Counted from the stretch's first letter, positions 20,401 to 30,506 are shown. The stretch: DNA of 64,000 nt from Methylophilaceae bacterium (GCA_013141125.1 JABFRO010000001.1:1054001-1118000); one strand, 5' to 3'. Translations and numbers: made by a program. Notes: a model not told the origin generated them from the letters alone.

Positions 20401-21362
20401 TGTTCTGCGGTATCGCGTATCTCACGCTCGCCGGGCAAAAACACCAGAATATCGCCGCTGCCCAAACGCGATAAATCATCCACCGCATCCAGAATCGCCT
20501 CCTCGATTTTTTCCTCGCGCTCGTCCTCCTCGGTTTCCTGTAGCGGTCTATAACGAATTTCCACCGGATAGGTTCTGCCGGAAACTTCAATCACCGGCGC
20601 TCCGTCAAAATGCTGTGAAAAACGCGTGGCGTCTATCGTCGCGCTGGTGACAATAATTTTCAAATCCGGACGTTTCGGCAATAACTGCTTGAGATAACCC
20701 AGCAGAAAATCAATATTCAGACTGCGCTCATGCGCCTCGTCAATGATGATAGTGTCATAGCCATTGAGAAAGCGGTCGCCCTGCGTTTCCGCCAGCAAAA
20801 TACCGTCTGTCATCAGCTTGATATAGCTGCTTTCCGACAGTTTGTCATTAAAGCGTACCTTGTAACCCACGGCTTGCCCCAGCGGAGATTGCAACTCCTG
20901 CGCAATACGCGAGGCCACCGAACGTGCGGCAATGCGGCGTGGTTGCGTGTGACCAATCAAACCGCTCACCCCCCGCCCCAACTCCAGGCAGATTTTGGGC
21001 AATTGCGTGGTTTTGCCCGACCCGGTTTCACCGCACACAATGACGACTTGATGTTTGGCTATCGCTGCGGCGATTTCATCCTTTTTGCCGCTGACAGGCA
21101 GTTCGGGCGGAAATTCAGGCTTGGGTAAACCCAGCTTGCGCGCTTCATATTTGGCCGCCGAAACACGTAGCCTGGCGGCAGTTTCGGCTAATACTTTATC
21201 AATCGGCTTGTTTTTCTCTAAATCTCCCCGTATTTGCTGCAAACGGCGGCGAAGCGGGTGACGATCCATCAACATGCAATGCCGCAGTTGCGCTTCGAGT
21301 TGTGAGATTATCTGGGAAGGGGATTTACTTGTGCTAGTCACGCGGCTGGTTGGATTCGTCAT
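17439..21362 (-). CDS. hrpA: ATP-dependent RNA helicase HrpA
   Basis: DEAH-box RNA helicase, about 1307 residues, the length of E. coli HrpA (1300), which rescues stalled ribosomes. Walker A GETGSGKTTQ, DEAH in IIIDEAHERSLN, SAT in VTSATID, and motif VI QRAGRCGRV are intact, followed by the winged-helix, OB-fold and the long HrpA-specific C-terminal region. The ATG at 21362 is chosen over an in-frame GTG at 21380. Convergent with the PilZ-like gene. Confidence 0.96.
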   Translation of the reverse strand: MTNPTSRVTSTSKSPSQIISQLEAQLRHCMLMDRHPLRRRLQQIRGDLEKNKPIDKVLAETAARLRVSAAKYEARKLGLPKPEFPPELPVSGKKDEIAAAIAKHQVVIVCGETGSGKTTQLPKICLELGRGVSGLIGHTQPRRIAARSVASRIAQELQSPLGQAVGYKVRFNDKLSESSYIKLMTDGILLAETQGDRFLNGYDTIIIDEAHERSLNIDFLLGYLKQLLPKRPDLKIIVTSATIDATRFSQHFDGAPVIEVSGRTYPVEIRYRPLQETEEDEREEKIEEAILDAVDDLSRLGSGDILVFLPGEREIRDTAEHLRKHHPKGYEILPLFARLSIEDQQKIFRGSNGRRIVLATNVAETSLTVPGIKYVIDAGLARVNRYSSRAKVEQLQIEKISQAAARQRAGRCGRVSNGICVRLYSEADFNARSEYTDPEILRSSLASVILRMAALKLGDVENFPFIEAPSSRLISDGYQLLQELGAVDASRQITELGQQLAKLPLDPRVGRMILAAKRENCLREILIIASVLSIQDPRERPMDKREAADQAHAKFADERSDFMGFLKLWTFYDEALKHKKSNRELLNNCHSHFLSFLRLKEWRELHGQIASIVGEMDFHANTEDATYEQIHRALLAGLLGNIGFKDGEADSYLGARGIRFHVAPGSSLKKTRPKWVLTAELMETAKLYARGVARIEPDWIEPLARGLTQSDYTDPRWERKPAQVVAWERVSLYGLTIIPKRRVHYGAINPQEAREIFIREALANMEFDTRAPFFEANRKLIAEIEELEHKARRQDVLVDEYVLFAFYDARVPADIVNGAGFEKWRQSAEQDNPRLLYLSKDDLMRHGAAGITEAQFPETFNLDGAELSLKYRFEPNHALDGVTATVPLALLNQLDASRAQWLVPGMIREKITGLIKALPKTMRRVCVPVPEFVTGFLENVKFGEGQLLPHLSDYILQRTTLKISNDDWQLQDLPAHNLMNFSIVDDAGRELATGRDWNALKQQLGQAAQLTFRSASPDIEKSGLKQWDFGDLPQTLSFQRDGRQLTGYPALEDNIDSVAVKLFDTEAAALKSHRTGVCRLMRFELKEQMKQLEKSLPGFTQHALILRNIINSDDLKEDLVATIADRAFIGEDELPRSNQAFMTLKQRARTRLPAVTEGLMRIVQAVVSEYQLLIAKQGQMPATVNRLKRDVEQQIGKLVYKHCFSQTPWESLQHLPRYLKALRLRIEKHPSNPERDGKNAQAVGVLWQNWEALLEKQSKADKVTPDLLNFRWLIEELRVSVFAQELKTPFPVSVKRLEKIWGELSKV

Positions 21363-21483
21363 TTGCGCGAATTTTAACACGCCAGCCTATCGCTCAATTT
21401 TGAAATTTTACGGATATAAACCGAAACAAACATAGGGTGTGCAATATGCATGCATTTGCACACCGATTGCCACACCTAAAGCT

Positions 21484-22374
21484 TTAATGACTACAACTTT
21501 CCAGACATTCCACCTCAACCGACACTTTTAGCTGATGCTGCTGGCCACCAAAAACCACGCCTTTGAGCGGGGTTACATCGCCATAATCACGACCCCAGGC
21601 TACGGTAATATGCTGATTGCCAGGTAGCTGGTTATTGGTAGGATCGAAGTCTATCCAGCCATACGCAGGCAGGTAAATAGCAAACCAGGCATGTGAGGCA
21701 TCAGTACCCACCAGCTTTACTTTACCTGGCGGCGGCAGGGTTTCTATATAGCCACTGATATAGCGTGCAGCCAAGCCCTGGCTGCGTATGCAGGCAATGG
21801 CGAGATGGGCAAAATCCTGGCAGACCCCCCGCTTGTGTTGCAATACGGTTGCCAATGGTGTGGCGACATCGGTGAAATGCGGGTCGAATGTGAAGTCTTC
21901 ATGAATACGCTGCATTAAATCGTTAACTGCCGCGATCAATGGCCTACCCGGAACAAAAGACGGTTGCGCATAGGCGGCAAGCTGAGGTGTTGCCGTGATA
22001 TAGGGCGAATCCAGTATGAACTGACGCGCTTCCAAAAATTCCGGGGTATATTGCCCAATAAGCATTGCGCCTACAGTCTCCCAGGAAAGCGCTTGAGCAA
22101 ACCCCGGCAAAACAGGCTTATCGAGCAATTCGACTTCGCTGGTGGCGGTTACCGCAAATTTTTGATGGGCTTGCTGGATGGAAAAATAGGCGATTTGATT
22201 GCCAAAAAAATCCTCGCGCACACGGTAATCGGCGGCTAGTGGATTTAATTTTAGCGTCGCCGAAATCAGCCTCTGATGCGTACAATGACGTGGCAGAAGT
22301 CGCGCCTCATTGTAGGATAAACCCACCATTTCCGGGTAGTTGTATTCTGTGGTATGCGTAATCCGGTAGCGCAT
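21484..22374 (-). CDS. Transglutaminase-like cysteine protease of an Anbu locus
   Basis: A 296-residue transglutaminase-fold protein. An N-terminal beta domain (about 1-110, starting MRYRITHTTEYNY) precedes the catalytic core, in which the Cys of RGVCQDFAH, the His of DASHAW and the Asp of WIDFDPTN form the usual triad. No signal peptide, so it is probably cytoplasmic. It lies 16 bases after the fused ATP-grasp/alpha-E gene and on the other side from Anbu; this set is the conserved Anbu neighbourhood. Such proteins are thought to cleave or make isopeptide-type bonds; the substrate is unknown. Confidence 0.85.
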   Translation of the reverse strand: MRYRITHTTEYNYPEMVGLSYNEARLLPRHCTHQRLISATLKLNPLAADYRVREDFFGNQIAYFSIQQAHQKFAVTATSEVELLDKPVLPGFAQALSWETVGAMLIGQYTPEFLEARQFILDSPYITATPQLAAYAQPSFVPGRPLIAAVNDLMQRIHEDFTFDPHFTDVATPLATVLQHKRGVCQDFAHLAIACIRSQGLAARYISGYIETLPPPGKVKLVGTDASHAWFAIYLPAYGWIDFDPTNNQLPGNQHITVAWGRDYGDVTPLKGVVFGGQQHQLKVSVEVECLESCSH

Positions 22375-22389
22375 TTCAAATAAAAACCT

Positions 22390-25011
22390 TTAGTTGGATC
22401 TTGAAGCAGATAAGGGGTAAGGCACTTGCCCGTGCTGAAAATAAGCTGCCGTTACTGTATTGGATAAAGAAATCAACAGCTGATAGAGTCGGCTCAGCAC
22501 TTGTTCCAGATTCAAACGTTCACCTCTATTATTCACGCCAAGCAACGCTTGCAGCTCAACCAAGCCTAATAGCTTGCTGGCTTCCTGCGCAAGCTGCTGC
22601 TCCATACTGGGTTGCTTGTCGTCCATGTGGTCACGCGGTAATTTCCCCAGATGCTCCTGAATGCGCGCTACCTGGTAGGCAAGTGAGCGCGGATTATTTT
22701 GATCCAGTAGCAGAAGTTCAAAAAAAGAGGGTAACTCAAAATAATTGCGATAATGTTGACGATAGCAGATCAGGTTGTCACTGGTATCCAGTAGCGATTC
22801 AACCATCTGGGTTTCTACTGCGGCAGACTGCGATGAGGTAAAACTACTGCGCAGTAGCGAAATCAACAAGAGTGCGCGCTCCAGCCTGCGACCTAAATCC
22901 AGAAAGAGCCAGCCATTGCCTCGCGTCATGCTCTCCATCACCAAGCCGCTAAAAGCCGATAGCGTAGCGATGCGTTGATCCAGATGTTCCTGCATTTGCC
23001 ACAAAGAAATGTCCCCCAGCGGATTGGGACTATCAAGGTGTTGCTCAAGCTCATCCATAACCCGCCAAGTATCTGCTGACCATAAGTCACGCACGGCATA
23101 ACTCGCTTGAAACAGGCTACGCAAGGTATGCGCGACGCTGCCAGCTCTATCCTCATCCAATGCAATGGAAAGTAGTTCCGGCTCGGGAAAATCAAGCAGT
23201 TTGTTTACCTCGACCAGATCACCCTTTTTATCGTCATCTGTCGCTATAAAACCAGGGTAAGTATGCGTCAAGTGGGTGATACTGCGTAGCAAAGAAAAAA
23301 TGCCTATTTGATAACTTGAATTAGTGTGATCGGGGTTGTTATAAAGTTTTTTTACTGTGGTACGCAGCAAGCGGACACTACCTTCGGCGCGCTCCGCATA
23401 GCGCCCCACCCAATATAAATGATCCGCCACGCGGCTGGACAATGCGCTGGAATAACGGCTACCGGCTTTTTCCTGCGGCTGGCTGATTGTTATGCTGGTG
23501 TCGGCTTGCGGTTCGCTAGCAACAATCCAGGTGTCCTTGCTCATGGCACCCATTTGATTGGAAACAGGCACATCTCCTTTCAGTGGCGCACTGCGGGTAA
23601 GCCCACCCGGCATCGCCGCGTAACCTTCGGGGCAGGCTACAACAAAACATCGTAATACGGCCTGACGCGGCTCGTAACCGCCCGCGACTATGGATGGCAC
23701 AGACGAAAAACTCTCATGCTCCTGCCCTACATAACGGGCAGGGTGGGTCTGGATACGTTCACGCCATTCGGCAAGTTGCTGTCGACTAAGTTGATTGCCA
23801 AAAACCGAGGCTTTACCGGTGCCGCGATTGACCGGTTTAATCACCAGATTTTCCAGATTTTTCAGCACATACTCCCGCTCACGCGGCTGTCCACACCACC
23901 AGGTAGCCGCAGACGGCAAGCGTAACGATCTGCCCAAAAAATGTTGCGCAATAGCAGGTAAAAAAGGCAGGAGCGCCGGATTTTCCAGCACGCTACTACC
24001 CAAGGGATTGGCAATCGCCACATTGCCGCGCCGCGCCGCCTCCAGTAGGCCAGGCACCCCTAATCGTGAATCTTCACGCAGCTCTAGCGGGTCGCAATAA
24101 CTATCATCAACACGGCGCAAGATAACATCAATACGTTGCAGACCATCCAATGATTTCAACCATACATAACCATCGCGCACAGTGAGATCATTCCCTTGCA
24201 CCAGGGGATAACCCAGATGCGCCGCCATATAGGCATGTTCAAAAAAAGTTTCGTTGAGTGGGCCGGGTGTCAATACGACAATACGCGGATTTTCTACCTG
24301 ATGCGGGGCTATTGCGTTCAATCCTGCACGTAATGACTGGAAAAATCGATCCAGCCGCTGTATCGGAGTATTTCGAAACAGGTCGGGCGAAATGCGTGAC
24401 ATTGCCAAGCGGTTCTCCAATGCATAACCGGCACCGGATGGTGCTTGCGTGCGATCACTCAGCACCCACAGGCGGCCATCCATGCCACGTGCCAGATCCG
24501 CCGCATAAAGCACGAGCTGATGCTCGCCTGGCAAGCGGACTTTATCGCATGCACGCAGAAATCCGGCATGACTGTAAAGCAACTCAAACGGCAATAAGCC
24601 TTTACGAATCAGCTCGCGCGGGCCATACAAATCAGTCAAAATCAGATTGAGCAATTCCGCACGTTCCAACAAGCCCGCTTCAACACCTAGCCATTCTTCT
24701 TTGGAAATTAACAGCGGAATCGGGTCAAGTTGCCAAGGTCGATTATTGCCCTCCGGATCGCCATACACATTGTAGGTAACCCCGTTTTCCCGTAATAGCT
24801 TGAGCAGCTCACGATGACGTCGCTCAACTTCCTGAATACCTAATTCTTGCATCTCCTGTACAAATTCATTCCAATGCGGTCGTACAATCCCCGCACTATT
24901 ATGCATCTCGTCATAATCCCCCTTAGCCAGCGAGTACCATGGATGGACAATAGCGCCGGAGCTTGTCGCTAATTGTGCGGCCTTATTATCACGCTGGTTT
25001 GAAAATGACAT
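22390..25011 (-). CDS. Circularly permuted ATP-grasp fused to alpha-E domain
   Basis: An 873-residue protein combining two families that are separate genes in many genomes. Residues about 70-480 are a circularly permuted ATP-grasp (YGDPEGNNRPWQLDPIPLLI near the start, RVDDSYCDPLELREDSRLGVPGLLEAARRG across two strands, and NLVIKPVNRGTGKA for the nucleotide-binding lysine). Residues about 550-860 are the all-helical alpha-E domain (SRVADHLYWVGRYAERAEG onward). The ATP-grasp part probably ligates a peptide or amino acid, and the alpha-E part is a predicted partner. Genomic linkage with transglutaminase and Anbu suggests a peptide-tag or small-peptide pathway; that is inference. Confidence 0.88.
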   Translation of the reverse strand: MSFSNQRDNKAAQLATSSGAIVHPWYSLAKGDYDEMHNSAGIVRPHWNEFVQEMQELGIQEVERRHRELLKLLRENGVTYNVYGDPEGNNRPWQLDPIPLLISKEEWLGVEAGLLERAELLNLILTDLYGPRELIRKGLLPFELLYSHAGFLRACDKVRLPGEHQLVLYAADLARGMDGRLWVLSDRTQAPSGAGYALENRLAMSRISPDLFRNTPIQRLDRFFQSLRAGLNAIAPHQVENPRIVVLTPGPLNETFFEHAYMAAHLGYPLVQGNDLTVRDGYVWLKSLDGLQRIDVILRRVDDSYCDPLELREDSRLGVPGLLEAARRGNVAIANPLGSSVLENPALLPFLPAIAQHFLGRSLRLPSAATWWCGQPREREYVLKNLENLVIKPVNRGTGKASVFGNQLSRQQLAEWRERIQTHPARYVGQEHESFSSVPSIVAGGYEPRQAVLRCFVVACPEGYAAMPGGLTRSAPLKGDVPVSNQMGAMSKDTWIVASEPQADTSITISQPQEKAGSRYSSALSSRVADHLYWVGRYAERAEGSVRLLRTTVKKLYNNPDHTNSSYQIGIFSLLRSITHLTHTYPGFIATDDDKKGDLVEVNKLLDFPEPELLSIALDEDRAGSVAHTLRSLFQASYAVRDLWSADTWRVMDELEQHLDSPNPLGDISLWQMQEHLDQRIATLSAFSGLVMESMTRGNGWLFLDLGRRLERALLLISLLRSSFTSSQSAAVETQMVESLLDTSDNLICYRQHYRNYFELPSFFELLLLDQNNPRSLAYQVARIQEHLGKLPRDHMDDKQPSMEQQLAQEASKLLGLVELQALLGVNNRGERLNLEQVLSRLYQLLISLSNTVTAAYFQHGQVPYPLSASRSN

Positions 25012-25239
25012 GAACTATTCCTGTAACGCTTTCGGTGATCATAACCACTGTAGCTCCGAGTGAAGTCGAGTCTACCTGGTCTTCTAAACAAGCAATAAAA
25101 ATGCCAATGTCCTGTAATTTACCAACGCTGTTTATTAATTGTGATTTAATGCATACAAGCATAAATTACGATTGATTCCATGGTTACCTAAAGGCTATCA
25201 TCAACGCTTTTTTACGTGCAAAACCAAGCGAGCAAAACC

Positions 25240-25968
25240 ATGACCTATTGTATCGGCATACTACTTGAAACAGGATTGGTAATGGCCTCGGATACGCGTA
25301 CCAACGCGGGTGTAGACCAGGTAGCCACCTTCCCCAAAATGACTACATTTGAAGTCCCCGGCGAGCGCGCCATGATAATGCTTACTTCAGGCAATCTCGC
25401 TATCACACAAGCGGTATTACATAGGTTGCAAGATAGTATCACCCAAAATGAAGGCGAGCACTTGCTCAATGTCAGCAATATGTTCGATGCCGCGCGCATT
25501 ATCGGTGCAGCGCTACGCGCGGTGCATCACGAAGATGCAGAACATCTGCGCAAGCATAACACCGAGTTCAACGCCTCCATTCTATTCAGCGGGCAAATCG
25601 CCGGTGACAAACCGCGATTATTCAGCATTTATTCGGCAGGCAATTTTATCGAAGCCTGCCAGGAAACTCCTTATTTTCAGATTGGCGAAACCAAATATGG
25701 CAAGCCCATTGTGGATCGCGTGATTAGCTACCAAAGCCGTTTGGAAGATGCACTGAAATGTGTACTGATTTCGTTTGATTCGACCATACGCAGCAATGTT
25801 TCGGTTGATCTGCCAATTGACGTGCTAATTTATCGCAAAGATGCGCTCAGTATTGATTGCCGTCAACGCATCCATAAAAATGATCCCTACTTTCTTTCGG
25901 TACGTCAGCACTGGGGTGAAGGACTACGCAAAGTGTTTAGCGAAATTCCAAAACCCGACTGGTGTTAA
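25240..25968 (+). CDS. Anbu, bacterial proteasome homologue
   Basis: A 242-residue Ntn-hydrolase of the Anbu (ancestral beta subunit) family. The start at the ATG at 25240 gives Met-Thr, so Met removal exposes T1 as nucleophile; in mature numbering D17 (of SDTRTNAG) and K32 (of TFPKM) complete the proteasome-type site. An upstream in-frame GTG at 25216 would bury the threonine behind eight residues and is rejected. It is divergent from the ATP-grasp/alpha-E and transglutaminase genes across a 228-base gap. Anbu assembles into open helical or ring-like oligomers; its physiological substrate is not known. Confidence 0.9.
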   Translation: MTYCIGILLETGLVMASDTRTNAGVDQVATFPKMTTFEVPGERAMIMLTSGNLAITQAVLHRLQDSITQNEGEHLLNVSNMFDAARIIGAALRAVHHEDAEHLRKHNTEFNASILFSGQIAGDKPRLFSIYSAGNFIEACQETPYFQIGETKYGKPIVDRVISYQSRLEDALKCVLISFDSTIRSNVSVDLPIDVLIYRKDALSIDCRQRIHKNDPYFLSVRQHWGEGLRKVFSEIPKPDWC

Positions 25969-26110
25969 TGCATTTGGCTACTGGCGCAATGACAAAAACG
26001 AGCACGGCTTTTGCAAGAGCTATGGCCAACAACTATGGCACATAGGTTTATGTTTTAGCGCAGCAGCGCCTTGCCAGCAAAGCAGATCTCCCTCAAGTCG
26101 TGCTATATTG

Positions 26111-26131
26111 CGGGTCTCGTGACGAGACCCG
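26111..26131. promoter_or_regulatory. Perfect palindrome just before a GGDEF gene
   Basis: CGGGTCTCGT-G-ACGAGACCCG, ten-base arms about one base, ends six bases before the ATG at 26138. A TATATT element (26104-26109) precedes it. It could be an operator at the transcription start or an RNA hairpin (nine pairs, TGA loop) masking the ribosome-binding region. No Shine-Dalgarno sequence is visible. Confidence 0.55.
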
Positions 26132-26137
26132 TCTAAC

Positions 26138-27196
26138 ATGCCTCAATTACTGCGATACCTTTGTGATATTACCGCCCAACGTGACCGTGCACGGCTCGAA
26201 AAACACGTCGTGCGTACTCTATATGATTTTCTTGGTGTACAACAGGTGAGCATACACCGGCTGTATATGGTGCAGGATAAACCACTCACCGGCATCACAA
26301 CCTGGGCCGATGCAAGCGGTTTGCATCATGTGGATGACGATCTATGTTGGCCCAAAGGCACCATACCCTTAGCCGAGCACCCGCAATTACAGCAGATATA
26401 TCAAGACGGTATCGAGAAAACTGAAACCGCCACTCAGGGCAGGCTAGTGACTGCACTGCCTATCCAGCGCGGCGAACAACTGTTCGGATTCGTGGAAATC
26501 ATTCATGAGCAGGCCTTGCAAGCGCAGCAAATTGAAACGCTGCGCGATTTGACAACCATCTATAGCAACTGCATTGCCCTACTTGATTACTCTGAAATTG
26601 ACAGCTTGACCGGTTTGCTTAACCGCAAAACTTTTGATGAAAAACTCATCAAAATTTTATCGCAGATGAATGCCCATGGTGATGCCTCCCGACACGATCA
26701 TAACGGCGTTCCCAGCCGACGCGAAGGACACTACGGCGGTGACAAGCAACATTGGCTAGCCGTCATCGACATTGATTTTTTCAAGCGCGTCAATGACAAC
26801 TTCGGGCATCTGATGGGTGATGAAATTCTGTTACTGGTTGCCACTTTGATGAAGCGTTCATTTCGCGGTGAAGACAAACTTTTTCGCTTCGGTGGCGAAG
26901 AATTTGTCGTGTTGCTAAAACCTGTCAAACTGGAAGATGCGCTACGGGTTTTTGAACGCTTTCGCCAGACCATTGCCGACTACCACTTCCCTCAAGTCGG
27001 CCAGGTCACCATCAGTATCGGCTTTACTTATATCACCGCACAAGACACACCCTCGCAGGTGATAGATGCTGCCGATGAAGCCCTGTATTACGCTAAAACA
27101 CACGGTCGTAACCAAGTGCAGAATTATGAGCAACTGATAGAAAACGGCGGCTTGCAACGTAAAGACAATAAAAGTGGTGATGTTGAACTGTTTTGA
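26138..27196 (+). CDS. GAF-like/GGDEF diguanylate cyclase
   Basis: A 352-residue soluble protein. The N-terminal 150 residues look like a GAF-type sensory domain (VSIHRLYMV, then RLVTALPIQRGEQLFGFVEIIHE); the C-terminal half is a GGDEF domain with DSLTGLLNRKTFDEKL, a metal-binding VIDIDFFKRVND and the active-site GGEEF at residues 252-256. RGED lies five residues before it, matching the RxxD inhibitory site, so product feedback is likely. An insertion of about 25 residues rich in His/Arg/Gly (HDHNGVPSRREGHYGG) sits between the two. It is followed by a strong terminator. Confidence 0.9.
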   Translation: MPQLLRYLCDITAQRDRARLEKHVVRTLYDFLGVQQVSIHRLYMVQDKPLTGITTWADASGLHHVDDDLCWPKGTIPLAEHPQLQQIYQDGIEKTETATQGRLVTALPIQRGEQLFGFVEIIHEQALQAQQIETLRDLTTIYSNCIALLDYSEIDSLTGLLNRKTFDEKLIKILSQMNAHGDASRHDHNGVPSRREGHYGGDKQHWLAVIDIDFFKRVNDNFGHLMGDEILLLVATLMKRSFRGEDKLFRFGGEEFVVLLKPVKLEDALRVFERFRQTIADYHFPQVGQVTISIGFTYITAQDTPSQVIDAADEALYYAKTHGRNQVQNYEQLIENGGLQRKDNKSGDVELF

Positions 27197-27201
27197 GCAT
27201 T

Positions 27202-27227
27202 AAAAAACCCGCTTACGCGGGTTTTTT
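27202..27227. terminator. Bidirectional terminator between the GGDEF gene and dnaJ
   Basis: AAAAAACCCGC-TTAC-GCGGGTTTTTT: a five-pair GC stem with six A:T pairs on each side. It lies between two convergent genes, so it can end transcripts from both. Confidence 0.9.
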
Positions 27228-27254
27228 GTTTTCCAACACCCTCTCACAAAGGCA

Positions 27255-28376
27255 TCACTGAAAAAAACTTTTTGCCTTATCCATCCAGGATTTCGCCTTC
27301 GGGCTATGTTTGCCGGAATCCAGCTGATTGATATCTTCCATTTCGCGCAATAATACTTTTTGGCGTTCGGTAAGTTTTACCGGCGTTTCCACCACCACAT
27401 GACACATCAAATCGCCATTTTCGTTTCCGCGTAAGGGCTTAATGCCTTTGCCACGTAAACGAAAAGCCGCACCGGTTTGGGTTTCTGCCGGAATTTTCAT
27501 TTTGGCGTGACCTTCCAGCGTTGGCACTTCAATCTCGCCGCCAAGGGCTGCAGTAGTGAAGCTGATCGGCATTTCACAATGCAGATTGCCGCCATCGCGT
27601 TTGAAAATATGATGTGGTTTCAAATGCACCACCACATACAAATCACCCGGCCCGCCGCCGTTCACCCCGGCTTCACCTTCACCGGTTAAACGAATCCTAT
27701 CACCTTCATCCACACCGGCAGGAATTTTCACCGATAAGGTTTTGTGCTTTTTAACGCGCCCTGCACCATGGCAAGTCGGACAAGGATCTTTAATCATCTT
27801 GCCGGTACCATGACACTTTGGACAAGCTTGTTGCACGGAGAAAAAGCCTTGCTGCATGCGTACTTGGCCATGACCGCCGCAGGTGGTACAAGTCACAGGC
27901 TGTGTACCCGGCTTGGCACCGGAACCATGACAGGTTTCACATTCTTCCATCACCGGAATTTTGATTTTTGTTTCGGTGCCGCGCGCAGCATCTTCCAGTG
28001 AAATTTCCATGTTGTAGCGCAAATCTGCGCCACGATAAACATTGGAACGTTGCCGACCGCCGCCGCCGCCGAAAATATCGCCAAAAATATCGCCAAAAGC
28101 ATCGGTAAAGTTACCACCAAAACCAGCGCCACCACCGCCACCAGCACTAGGGTCAACGCCAGCATGACCATATTGGTCGTAAGCCGCACGTTTATTACTA
28201 TCTGTTAAAATTTCATAAGCTTCTTTTGCTTCCTTGAAATTTTCTTCCGCTTTGGGGTTATCAGGATTGCGGTCAGGATGGTGTTTCATCGCGAGTTTAC
28301 GATAGGCTTTTTTAAGCTCCTCGTCTGAAGCATCACGATTCACGCCCAACACTTCGTAAAAATCTTTTTTTGCCAT
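27255..28376 (-). CDS. dnaJ: Chaperone DnaJ
   Basis: Type I Hsp40 of 373 residues. J domain at 1-70 with HPD at 33-35, a Gly/Phe-rich linker (about 75-110), four CxxCxGxG zinc motifs ([32 protein letters not shown]) and the C-terminal substrate-binding domains. Stimulates DnaK ATP hydrolysis. It follows dnaK after 120 bases, within which a weak inverted repeat (AACCTG...CAGGTT) lies. Confidence 0.97.
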   Translation of the reverse strand: MAKKDFYEVLGVNRDASDEELKKAYRKLAMKHHPDRNPDNPKAEENFKEAKEAYEILTDSNKRAAYDQYGHAGVDPSAGGGGGAGFGGNFTDAFGDIFGDIFGGGGGRQRSNVYRGADLRYNMEISLEDAARGTETKIKIPVMEECETCHGSGAKPGTQPVTCTTCGGHGQVRMQQGFFSVQQACPKCHGTGKMIKDPCPTCHGAGRVKKHKTLSVKIPAGVDEGDRIRLTGEGEAGVNGGGPGDLYVVVHLKPHHIFKRDGGNLHCEMPISFTTAALGGEIEVPTLEGHAKMKIPAETQTGAAFRLRGKGIKPLRGNENGDLMCHVVVETPVKLTERQKVLLREMEDINQLDSGKHSPKAKSWMDKAKSFFQ

Positions 28377-28496
28377 TTTTTTAAGCCATTTAAGTGCACA
28401 GAAGGCACAGGTGCAAATTCAAGTTTTTCAACTAACAATTTACAAGCTGTGCCCGCCTCAACCTGTTATCAAAAAATCACAGGTTCTGTTAAAAAA

Positions 28497-30425
28497 TTAT
28501 TTCTTATCGTCTTTTACTTCTTCAAACTCGGCATCCACCACTTCTGCATCTACGGTTTTTTCCTGCTGACCACCTTCAGCCGGATTGGCATTTGCGCCTT
28601 CCGCTTGGCTCTCGGCATAAACCTTTTCACCCAGCTTTTGTGAAGCTTCCATCAGCGCATTGGTTTTGGCTTCAATAGTTTCTTTGTCGCCATCCTTGAT
28701 GACATCTTCTACATCTTTAATTGCGGCTTCAATCTTGGCCTTTTCATCGGCATCCAGCTTGTCACCATGCTCGGTGAGTGATTTCTTCACGCTATGCACC
28801 ATGCCATCGGCAGAGTTTCTGGCATCCACCAATTCTCTAAGCGCCTTGTCTTCATCGGCATGTGCGGCCGCATCTTCTTCCATGCGGCGGATTTCTTCCT
28901 CACTCAAACCGGAATTAGCCTTGATGGTGATCTTGTTTTCTTTGCCGGTGGCCTTGTCTTTGGCAGACACATGCAAAATACCGTTGGCATCAATATCAAA
29001 AGTCACTTCAACCTGCGGCATACCGCGCGGTGCAGGTGGAATATCGGTCAAATTGAATTGACCCAGACTCTTGTTGCCGGCCGCCATTTCACGCTCGCCT
29101 TGCAGCACTTGAATGGTCACAGCAGATTGATTGTCATCAGCGGTGGAGAACACTTGCGATGCCTTGGTAGGAATCGTGGTGTTTTTCTTGATAAGCTTGG
29201 TCATCACACCGCCCAGCGTTTCAATACCCAGTGACAATGGCGTTACGTCCAGCAGCAGCACGTCTTTCACTTCACCTTGCAACACACCGCCTTGAATTGC
29301 AGCGCCTACGGCCACAGCTTCGTCAGGGTTTACATCCTTGCGCGGCTCTTTGCCGAAGATTTCTTTTACTTTCTCCTGCACTTTAGGCATACGGCTTTGA
29401 CCGCCAACCAGAATCACGTCGCCAATATCGGAGATGCTGACACCGGCATCCTTCAGTGCGGTTTTGCATGGGGCAATGGTGCGCTCAATCAAATCTTCCA
29501 CCAGACTTTCAAACTTGGTACGGGTAATTTTTACGGCCAAGTGTTTAGGGCCGGAAGCATCAGCGGTAATATAAGGCAGATTAACTTCGGTTTGCTGGCT
29601 GCTGGAAAGCTCAATCTTGGCTTTTTCTGCGGCTTCTTTCAGACGTTGTTTAGCCAGCAAATCATTGCGCAGATCCAGACCATTATCTTTTTTGAATTCT
29701 TCGGCTAAAAAGTCGATCAAGCGATTATCAAAGTCTTCACCACCGAGGAACGTATCACCATTGGTGGAAAGCACTTCAAACTGATGCTCGCCATCTATGG
29801 TTGAAATTTCGATGATGGAAACGTCAAACGTGCCGCCGCCCAAGTCATATACGGCAATCTTGCGATCGCCTTCCTGTTTATCCAGGCCAAAGGCTAATGC
29901 CGCTGCGGTTGGTTCATTGATAATACGTTTTACATCCAGACCGGCAATACGGCCTGCATCCTTGGTGGCTTGGCGTTGGCTGTCGTTAAAGTAAGCAGGC
30001 ACGGTAATCACGGCCTCGGTCACTTCTTCGCCCAGATAGTCTTCAGCAGTTTTCTTCATCTTGCGCAAAACTTCAGCCGAGATTTGTGGCGGTGCCATTT
30101 TTTGACCGCGCACTTCTACCCAGGCATCGCCGTTATCAGCCTTGGCAATGGTGTAGGGCATCAAGCCAATATCTTTTTGTACTTCTTTTTCGTCAAAACG
30201 ACGGCCAATCAAACGCTTGACGGCGTACAAGGTATTTTTAGGATTGGTTACCGCCTGACGCTTGGCTGGAGCACCGGCCAATACCTCACCATCATCCTGA
30301 TAAGCAATAATAGAAGGCGTAGTGCGTGTACCTTCGGCATTTTCAATCACGCGTGGCTTGCCACCTTCCATTACAGCAACACAAGAGTTGGTTGTACCCA
30401 AATCAATACCAATAATTTTTCCCAT
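28497..30425 (-). CDS. dnaK: Chaperone DnaK (Hsp70)
   Basis: A 642-residue Hsp70. ATPase phosphate loops GIDLGTTNS and YDLGGGTFD, the [17 protein letters not shown] segment and the [11 protein letters not shown] linker region are intact; the C-terminus is acidic (ends in [10 protein letters not shown]), the usual EEVD-like tail of bacterial DnaK. It has its own candidate heat-shock promoter and lies between grpE and dnaJ. Confidence 0.98.
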   Translation of the reverse strand: MGKIIGIDLGTTNSCVAVMEGGKPRVIENAEGTRTTPSIIAYQDDGEVLAGAPAKRQAVTNPKNTLYAVKRLIGRRFDEKEVQKDIGLMPYTIAKADNGDAWVEVRGQKMAPPQISAEVLRKMKKTAEDYLGEEVTEAVITVPAYFNDSQRQATKDAGRIAGLDVKRIINEPTAAALAFGLDKQEGDRKIAVYDLGGGTFDVSIIEISTIDGEHQFEVLSTNGDTFLGGEDFDNRLIDFLAEEFKKDNGLDLRNDLLAKQRLKEAAEKAKIELSSSQQTEVNLPYITADASGPKHLAVKITRTKFESLVEDLIERTIAPCKTALKDAGVSISDIGDVILVGGQSRMPKVQEKVKEIFGKEPRKDVNPDEAVAVGAAIQGGVLQGEVKDVLLLDVTPLSLGIETLGGVMTKLIKKNTTIPTKASQVFSTADDNQSAVTIQVLQGEREMAAGNKSLGQFNLTDIPPAPRGMPQVEVTFDIDANGILHVSAKDKATGKENKITIKANSGLSEEEIRRMEEDAAAHADEDKALRELVDARNSADGMVHSVKKSLTEHGDKLDADEKAKIEAAIKDVEDVIKDGDKETIEAKTNALMEASQKLGEKVYAESQAEGANANPAEGGQQEKTVDAEVVDAEFEEVKDDKK

Positions 30426-30506
30426 TTTGTTTCCTTTTCTAAGTTATGTCATGAGCAACAGAGTTATTTTTTCTGCAGCAATGTGTTTGTTAAATCAGTA
30501 ATAAGT

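Noticed and set aside
28461-28490. Inverted repeat AACCTG...CAGGTT between dnaK and dnaJ as a terminator
   Set aside because: Six-base arms with a 14-base loop and no T-run on the transcribed strand; dnaJ is expected to be co-transcribed.
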